Shown in pieces: positions 5,537 through 7,776 of a stretch of 7,776 nucleotides of DNA (its first letter is position 1; each line of letters begins with the position of its first letter). The stretch covers positions 1 to 7,776 of the forward strand of contig JAOPUS010000124.1 in assembly GCA_025963345.1 (NCBI GenBank), written 5' to 3'. The notes beneath the pieces are model-generated. The model was not told the origin of the DNA. It did no database searches and worked only from the letters and a program-made list of their open reading frames with translations. The position numbers and the translations under genes are program-made. The stretch comes from Blastococcus sp. Lineage in GTDB: Bacteria; Actinomycetota; Actinomycetes; Mycobacteriales; Geodermatophilaceae.

Positions 5537-7038
5537 CCGGCGCCCTCCTGGTCGCCGGGACCACGTCGGACGCGGGCAAGTCGGTCGTCACGGCCGGGAT
5601 CTGCCGATGGCTGGTCCGCCAGGGCGTCTCCGTGGCGCCGTTCAAGGCGCAGAACATGAGCAACAACTCGATGGTCACCGCCGACGGCGCGGAGATCGGG
5701 CGGGCCCAGGTCATGCAGGCGGCCGCGGCCCGGGTCGAGCCCGAGGCGGCCATGAACCCGGTGCTGCTCAAGCCCGGCGGGAACAACTCCAGCCAGGTCG
5801 TCGTCCTCGGCCGCGCCGTCGCCGACGTCACCGCACTGTCCTACCGGCCGATGAAGGCAGCGCTGCTCGAGCAGGTTCTCGAGAGCCTGGCCTCCCTGCG
5901 GGCCCGGTTCGACGTCGTCGTCTGCGAGGGGGCCGGCTCCCCCACCGAGATCAATCTCCGGCGCGACGACATCGCCAACATGGGGCTGGCCACCGCCGCT
6001 CAGCTCCCCGTGGTCGTCGTCGGCGACATCGACCGCGGCGGGGTCTTCCCCGCCCTCTACGGCACCGTCGCGCTGATGCCGCCGGAGGACCAGCGGCTGG
6101 TCGCCGGCTTCCTGGTCAACAAGTTCCGCGGCGACGTCCGGCTGCTCGAACCCGGTCTGGCCGAGCTGGCCCGCCTCACCGGCCGGCCGACGCTCGGGGT
6201 TCTCCCCTGGCTGGGCGGACTCGAGCTCGACGTCGAGGACTCCCTCGGCCTGCCCGCGGCCGGGCTCCCGGGCCTGGCGCCCCGGGGCGAGGAGGTGCTG
6301 CGCGTCTCGGTCGCCCGGCTCCCGCGACTGTCGAACTTCACCGATCTCGACGCGCTGGCGGCCGAGCCCGGCGTGCTCCTCCGGTACGCCGTCCGTCCGG
6401 AGGAACTGGCCGACGCCGACCTCGTCGTCCTTCCGGGCAGCCGGTCCACCGTGGCCGACCTCGGCTGGTTGCGGGAGACCGGCCTGGCCGACGCCGTACT
6501 CCGTCGGGCCGCGGCCGGAGGCGCGGTCCTCGGCATCTGCGGCGGCTACCAGATGCTCGCCCGGACGATCACCGACGACGTCGAGTCCGGCGCGGGGGCC
6601 GTAACCGGCCTGGGGCTGCTGCCGGCCGACGTCCGGTTCGCACGGGAGAAGACGCTCGGCCGGCCCTCCGGAGAGGCCCTCGGCGAGGTGGTGCACGGCT
6701 ACGAGATCCACCACGGCGTGGTCACCGTCGACGACGGCGCCGAGGCGTTCCTGGACGGCGCCCGGTCGGGGGCGGTGTTCGGGACGACGTGGCACGGGGC
6801 GCTGGAGAACGACGGGTTCCGCCGCGCGTTCCTCACCCAGGTCGCGCGGACCAGCGGACGGCGATTCGTCCCCGCCCCCGACACCGACTTCGCCGCCGTC
6901 CGGGAGGAGCGACTGGACCGGCTCGGTGACCTGATCGCCGAGCACGCCGACACGGATGCGCTGTGGCGGCTGATCGAGAGCGGACCGCCCCCCGGCCTGC
7001 CGCTCCTGCCACCCGGCGCGGGTCTCAGCCCTCGCTGA
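5533..7038 (+). CDS. cobQ: Cobyric acid synthase (glutamine-hydrolysing)
   Basis: CobQ uses ATP and glutamine to amidate the b, d, e and g carboxyl groups of adenosylcobyrinic acid a,c-diamide, giving adenosylcobyric acid, the substrate of CobD. The 501-residue length is typical. The N-terminal ATPase domain shows GTTSDAGKS (9-17), FKAQNMSNNS (37-46), NPVLLKP (75-81), SPTEINLR (136-143) and GDIDRGGVF (164-172). The C-terminal class I-like glutamine amidotransferase domain shows LPGSRST (300-306), the nucleophile Cys336 in GICGGYQ, GYEIHHG (389-395) and His421 in GTTWHG. All key residues are present. There is no close Shine-Dalgarno sequence; the start sits in an ATGA overlap with plsC, so re-initiation from plsC is likely. 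The 3' end overlaps the convergent thioesterase gene by 14 bases. Confidence 0.96.
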   Translation: MTGALLVAGTTSDAGKSVVTAGICRWLVRQGVSVAPFKAQNMSNNSMVTADGAEIGRAQVMQAAAARVEPEAAMNPVLLKPGGNNSSQVVVLGRAVADVTALSYRPMKAALLEQVLESLASLRARFDVVVCEGAGSPTEINLRRDDIANMGLATAAQLPVVVVGDIDRGGVFPALYGTVALMPPEDQRLVAGFLVNKFRGDVRLLEPGLAELARLTGRPTLGVLPWLGGLELDVEDSLGLPAAGLPGLAPRGEEVLRVSVARLPRLSNFTDLDALAAEPGVLLRYAVRPEELADADLVVLPGSRSTVADLGWLRETGLADAVLRRAAAGGAVLGICGGYQMLARTITDDVESGAGAVTGLGLLPADVRFAREKTLGRPSGEALGEVVHGYEIHHGVVTVDDGAEAFLDGARSGAVFGTTWHGALENDGFRRAFLTQVARTSGRRFVPAPDTDFAAVREERLDRLGDLIAEHADTDALWRLIESGPPPGLPLLPPGAGLSPR

Positions 7039-7414
7039 CCAGCTCCCGGATCTCCTCCGGCCATGGCGTCGCGGACCCACCGGCGATGCACACGTAGGTC
7101 GTGCGGACCTCGCAGCACAGCCCCTCGCCCACCCGGATGACGAAGCGCACCGTCAGGCTGGTGCGGCCCAGCTCGTCCAGTTCGGCGTCGACCTCCACGG
7201 TGTCGCCGTGGCGGGCCGACGAGCGCCACTCCAGGGTGCTGGCCACCACGACGTACTCCAGGCCGCGACCGTTGAGCTCCGGCCAGTCCACGCCGCGGCC
7301 GGCCCACCAGGAGCTCGCCGCCTCGTCGGCCCAGACGAGGTAGTGGGCGTTGAACACGATGCCCTGCTGGTCGCACTCGACGAAGCGGACGGGGGAACTC
7401 CACACCTGCGGCAC
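7025..7414 (-). CDS. Hotdog-fold acyl-CoA thioesterase, 4-hydroxybenzoyl-CoA thioesterase (YbgC) family
   Basis: The 129-residue protein has the family layout. An N-terminal VRFVECDQQGIVFNAHYLVWAD stretch (9-30) carries the catalytic Asp15, followed by a central helix (ADEAASSWW) and alternating beta strands such as LEYVVVASTLEWRSSARHGDTV (52-73). Such enzymes hydrolyse short-chain or aromatic acyl-CoA thioesters in the cytoplasm; the substrate cannot be read from sequence. The GTG at 7414 is the most likely start. There is no Shine-Dalgarno sequence, and a TAACGT box ends eight bases upstream, suggesting a leaderless transcript. A second GTG at 7405 is possible. It converges on cobQ with a 14-base overlap and is divergent from the PPOX gene. 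Confidence 0.88.
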   Translation of the reverse strand: MPQVWSSPVRFVECDQQGIVFNAHYLVWADEAASSWWAGRGVDWPELNGRGLEYVVVASTLEWRSSARHGDTVEVDAELDELGRTSLTVRFVIRVGEGLCCEVRTTYVCIAGGSATPWPEEIRELVSEG

Positions 7415-7422
7415 GGGGGGCC

Positions 7423-7443
7423 ACGTTATCCGGCCGCTACGGT
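7423..7443. promoter_or_regulatory. Back-to-back candidate -10 boxes in a 35-base divergent gap
   Basis: On the minus strand TAACGT (7428 to 7423) lies eight bases from the thioesterase GTG. On the plus strand TACGGT (7438-7443) lies six bases from the PPOX GTG. Both fit TAnnnT, and both spacings would give leaderless messages starting at the initiation codons. Neither has a recognisable -35. RNA polymerase could hardly occupy both at once, so the two genes may compete for transcription. Confidence 0.4.
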
Positions 7444-7449
7444 CGGCCC

Positions 7450-7776
7450 GTGGCTCCTTCCCCGCTCGAGCGGTACCGCCCCCCTGGGCAGCGCGTCCTC
7501 GACAAGGTCATCCACCGGATCGACGAGCACTGCGCGGCGTTCATCCGGCTCGCGCCCTTCGCGACCCTGGCCACGGCGTCCCCCGACGGGTGGCCCGACG
7601 TCTCGCCCCGTGGCGGTGACCCGGGCTTCGTCCGGGTGCTGGACGAGAGCCGCCTGGCCATGCCCGACCGGCAGGGCAACAACCGGGTCGACAGCCTGCG
7701 CAACCTCGCGGGCAACCCACGGGCAGCACTGATGTTCTTCGTGCCGGGGATCGACGAGACGCTGCGGGTGTACGGC
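7450..7776 (+). CDS. PPOX-family FMN-dependent flavoprotein (TIGR04025/MSMEG_1061-like), 3' end beyond window
   Basis: The first 109 residues are visible, with no stop before the edge. They match the pyridoxamine 5'-phosphate oxidase-like split-barrel family: a helix (RVLDKVIHRIDEHCAAFI, 15-32), the first strands with ATASPDGWPDVSPRGG (41-56), the PDRQGNNRVDSLRNL stretch (72-86) and strands RAALMFFVPG (91-100) and ETLRVYG (103-109). The SPRG and GNNRVDSLRN blocks are characteristic of the subgroup annotated as probable FMN-dependent PPOX enzymes. Members bind FMN or F420-like cofactors; the substrate is unknown. The GTG at 7450 has no Shine-Dalgarno sequence but lies six bases after a TACGGT box, as in leaderless genes. 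It is unlikely to be a true PdxH, since the order of motifs fits the DR_2398 subgroup better. Confidence 0.88.
   Translation, partial: MAPSPLERYRPPGQRVLDKVIHRIDEHCAAFIRLAPFATLATASPDGWPDVSPRGGDPGFVRVLDESRLAMPDRQGNNRVDSLRNLAGNPRAALMFFVPGIDETLRVYG

Noticed and set aside
5212..7080. 622-residue minus-strand frame opposite plsC and cobQ
   Set aside because: Low-complexity antisense translation without motifs; the plus strand has complete CobQ and PlsC signatures.

Overview
The window is very GC-rich, with GC-ending codons almost throughout, GTG starts at several genes, and several genes with no Shine-Dalgarno sequence. This points to a high-GC actinobacterium. The protein style (actinobacterial CobL, a PAS-ANTAR protein, a TIGR04025-type PPOX protein) suits a soil lineage such as Geodermatophilaceae, but that placement is inference. 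I see no insertion sequence, tRNA, rRNA, CRISPR array, phage gene or change in composition. It reads as ordinary chromosome.

Layout. On the minus strand, peptide deformylase (def, 494-1051) runs into the N-terminal part of cobL (1-497, cut by the window edge) with a 4-base GTGA overlap. Divergent from def is cobD (1103-2068, plus). Next comes a divergent pair. A small putative single-span membrane ORF (1903-2256, minus, tentative) faces a GntR/MocR-type PLP-fold regulator (2362-3765, plus), and repeated CCACTGG-like motifs lie between them. Then a PAS-ANTAR RNA-binding regulator (4010-4753, plus) stands alone behind a hairpin-rich leader. A plsC-type acyltransferase (4868-5536) and cobQ (5533-7038) follow, joined by an ATGA overlap. 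The cobQ 3' end overlaps by 14 bases with a convergent hotdog thioesterase (7025-7414, minus). That gene is divergent, across only 35 bases, from a PPOX-family flavoprotein (7450 to beyond the window, plus).

Function. Three genes belong to late adenosylcobalamin synthesis: CobL (C5/C15 methylation and decarboxylation of the corrin ring), CobQ (amidation of four side chains to cobyric acid) and CobD (aminopropanol attachment). They are spread over two strands and at least three transcription units, interleaved with housekeeping genes (def, plsC) and two regulators. No cobalamin riboswitch is recognisable.

I do not find a clearly new multi-gene system. The points most worth a second look are the MocR/small membrane protein pair with its operator-like repeats, the ANTAR gene whose own ribosome-binding site sits in a hairpin, and the tight translational coupling of B12 genes to def and plsC.
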